This document shows, in pieces, positions 61,809 to 64,000 of a stretch of DNA of 64,000 bases (position 1 is the stretch's first letter; each line of letters starts with the position of its first letter). Location: assembly GCA_963823535.1 (NCBI GenBank), contig CAWGLZ010000007.1, positions 15,430 through 79,429 of the forward strand. Reading direction: 5' to 3'. The DNA is from RPQJ01 sp963823535. Its GTDB lineage: Bacteria > Pseudomonadota > Gammaproteobacteria > Steroidobacterales > Steroidobacteraceae. Position numbers and translations under genes: made by a program. The notes beneath the pieces were generated by a model that was not told the origin of the DNA, made no database searches, and saw only the letters and a list, made by a program, of their open reading frames with translations.

Positions 61809-63990
61809 CTACTTCTTCGGCTGGAAACCCGGTTCGCCGAACTGCCAGAGGAAGAACGACCAGATGTCGGCCGCGCGTGCCTGCAGCTGGGGACGCGTGC
61901 TGCCCTGGCCGTGGCCGCTGTCGTACTCCAGGCGCATCAGCACCGGCCGGCCGCTCGTCGATGCGTTGGCGAGGCGCGCGCCCACCTTCAGGCTCTGCCA
62001 GACGTCGACGCGGATGTCGTTCACGCCGTGCACCAGCATCACGCCCGGATAGGCCGTGCCGTCGTCGATCGCGTGGTATGTGCTCATCGCCATGAGGGCC
62101 TTGAACTCGCCCTCGTCCTTGATCGTGCCGAACTCCGGGATATTGGCGACACCGTTGGCGTCGTTCGAAGCGTGGCCCGTCGAAGACGCCCACGACCGGC
62201 ACTGCGGCGGCGAAGAGGTCCGGGCGTTCGGTGATGGAGCGGCCGACGAAGATGCCGCCCGCGCTGCCGCCGTAGATGCCGAGCCGCTTCTGCTCGTGTA
62301 CTTGTTCGCGACCAGCCATTCGCCCGCGGCAATCGCGTCCTTCCAGGTGTTCGGCTTGGTGGCCTTGCGTCCGGCCAGGTGCCATCCCTCGCCGAAGGCG
62401 CCGCTGCCGCGCACGTGCGCGATCGCGTACACGCCGCCACGCTCGATCCAGGCGTAGATCCGCGGGTTGAAGAACGGGTCCTCGGTGAGGCCGTAGGCAC
62501 CGTAGCCATAGAGGATCGTGGGGTTGTTGCCGTCGAGCTTCACGTCCTTGCGCGACAGGATCGACAGCGGGACCTCGGTGCCGTCGTGGCTCTTCACGCG
62601 GACCTCGCGGGCCATGATGTCGGTCGGCGAGTCCAGCGTGCCGGGCTGCGGAAAGGCAACTGAGTGACCTTGCCGGCCTTGGGGTCGTAGAGGAACGGCT
62701 TGGTCATGCGCGTCCAGGCGGAAAGCTCGAGCACCACGCCGTCGAGCTCGGCGGGAACGGCATCGCTCAACTCGACCGAGCCCTCGAAGGGCAGCGCGAT
62801 CTGCGTGGCCCTGGCGTCGCCCCCGTGGGGCAGGCGCCAGAGCGACTGCGTGACGCCGTCGCGGCGGACGATGTAGAGCGCGTCCTTCGCCGCGCCGATG
62901 CTGGTGATCACGCTCTGGCTTGCGGCCATCACGACCTCGGCCTTCGACAGGTCCGGGGCGTCGAGCGGCATGCGCAGCACCTGGAAGCGCGGCGCGCCCC
63001 TGTAACTGCGCAGGTACACGTAGCCGCCCGCCACGCTCACCTCGGCGATCTTGTCCTCCAGCGTGACCACCTGCCGCCACTGCGCCTTCCCCGTCGTGGC
63101 GGGGGCGAGGTCGGACAGGTAGAGCAGCACGTAGCGCTCCACGCCCAGGCCCACGACGTTGGCTGCGCGTTGCGTTGCCTGGGATCTGCGCCACGAAGCC
63201 GTTGGCGTAGATGGGCAGCCCGAGGTCCGGGTTCTGCAAGGGGCTGAACACCCGCGCGTCGGCGTCGGGCCTGGCCAGCGCACGGAAGTGCCGCGCGCGA
63301 TCGCCGAACTTCTCGGTCGGGGGCAGCTTCTCGTAGCCCTCGCGCAGGCGCGAATAGAAGAAGCCGCTGCCGTCGAGCCAGCTCACCGAGGCGTAGCGAA
63401 TGCGGTCGATGGGCTGCACCAGCTCCTTGCCCGTGGCGAGGTCCAGCGACGTGCAGCGTGCCGATCTCGCCGCCGCCTTTCTGGATCGAATAGGCGATGC
63501 GCTTGCCGTCGGGCGAGGGGGCGAAGTCCATCACCGCGTGGGGCTCGCCCGTGGCCTTCTGCAGCTCGGCCGGATCGACGATCGTGCGGTCGGGGCCCTG
63601 GGCGGATTCGCGCCACACCAGGCGGAAGACGCTGTCGGCCGGATCGCGCTTGAGGAAGAAGAAGCGCTCGCCCTTCACGCGGCTGACGTCAGTGGTGATC
63701 CCCGGGGCCGAGGCCTCGATCTCCTGGATGCGGGCGAGCAACGGCTCGCGGCCGGGGACCTTGGCGAGGATGGCGTTGGTGGCGTCGGCATTCGCCTTCA
63801 TCCACGCCTGCACCGCCGGGTCCTTCACGTCCTCGAAATAGCGGTAGGGATCGACCACCGGCACCTTGAAGTGCGTTTCCGTCACCGGCTTCGGTGGCAG
63901 CGGGGCGGGAACCTCGACGCCGGCGACGGTGGCGGCGAGGCAGGCGGGGGCGAGCAGGGCGGCTGCGGAGAAGAGGCTGGCACGCTTCAC
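61809..63990 (-). CDS. Prolyl oligopeptidase (S9A family), several frameshifts
   Basis: The ATG at 63990 starts a signal peptide (LFSAAALLAPACLAATVAG) and the typical VDPYRYFEDVKDPAVQAWMKANA. The propeller parts (GERFFFLKRDPADSVFRLVW, WLDGSGFFYSRL, YVLLYLSDLAPATTGK) and catalytic domain (GTEVPLSILSRKDVKLDG, GYGAYGLTEDPFFNPR, GIYGGSAGGIFVGRSI with Ser nucleophile, MLVHGVNDIRVD, YDSGHGQG) are all there but fall in several frames. Breaks lie near 63448, 63170, 62650, 62295 and 62165. With corrections it would be about 725 residues, normal for secreted S9A enzymes. It cleaves after proline in short peptides. Confidence 0.8.
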
Positions 63991-64000
63991 AGGAGATCCT

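Overview
The window is high-GC DNA with short intergenic gaps, TonB-dependent uptake, Tat and Sec signal peptides and lipoprotein signals. It reads as the chromosome of a Gram-negative proteobacterium, most likely a gammaproteobacterium. No rRNA or taxonomic marker gene is present, so this rests on gene content and base composition. Several conserved genes carry single-base frame changes clustered at about 1.8-2.3 kb, 12.0-13.3 kb and 60-63.5 kb, while the middle of the window is nearly free of them. This looks more like assembly or basecalling error than wholesale gene decay.

Left part (1-17.5 kb), mostly ordinary chromosome. It holds the end of an acyl/acetyl-CoA synthetase, then a 2-oxoacid (pyruvate-type) dehydrogenase operon (E1 alpha, E1 beta, E2) closing with an acyl carrier protein and a terminator. 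Next come an ABC ATPase, an FtsX-like permease and a CrtC/AttH-like secreted protein; a convergent YpfJ-like zinc metallopeptidase; a DUF1496 protein; a fossil of a GroEL C-terminus; and a class V aminotransferase. A DUF1800 protein with six N-terminal 243-bp Ig-like repeats is paired with a DUF1501 Tat substrate. A DksA-type zinc-finger protein and an AbrB/PIN toxin-antitoxin pair precede an intact tRNA-Phe(GAA).

Middle part (17.7-50 kb), an accessory region hung on tRNA-Phe. Five further partial copies of the 3' half of tRNA-Phe, all in the same orientation as the real gene, lie at about 19.2, 37.6, 40.7, 45.4 and 49.9 kb, often with extra shared flanking sequence. They cut the region into segments with distinct cargo: an HD-domain enzyme; a long segment with brnTA, tungstate transport (tupBCA), msrBA, a radical SAM/glycosyltransferase cluster of the arsenosugar-biosynthesis-like type, a P450 and a TolB/TPR signalling protein; a TonB-dependent receptor; an SMP-30-like propeller and membrane proteins; and a run of three secreted phosphatase/phosphodiesterase-type genes. 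Remnants of at least four IS families and a broken TIR-domain gene lie between them. No integrase is visible. The simplest reading is serial insertion at a tRNA-Phe attachment site followed by decay.

Right part (50-64 kb). This holds a small cysteine-rich secreted protein with four CX3C motifs, an S41-like peptidase, an acyl-CoA dehydrogenase, a DUF4440-like lipoprotein, a hypothetical protein, a second cytochrome P450, a pectinacetylesterase-like hydrolase, and two frame-damaged hydrolases (alpha/beta hydrolase and prolyl oligopeptidase). Two copies of a roughly 280-bp element encoding a 40-residue hydrophobic protein lie 34 kb apart in opposite orientation (22.4 and 56.1 kb). With the tRNA fragments, and the 72-bp three-hairpin insert found in two of them, this is the most unusual content of the window.
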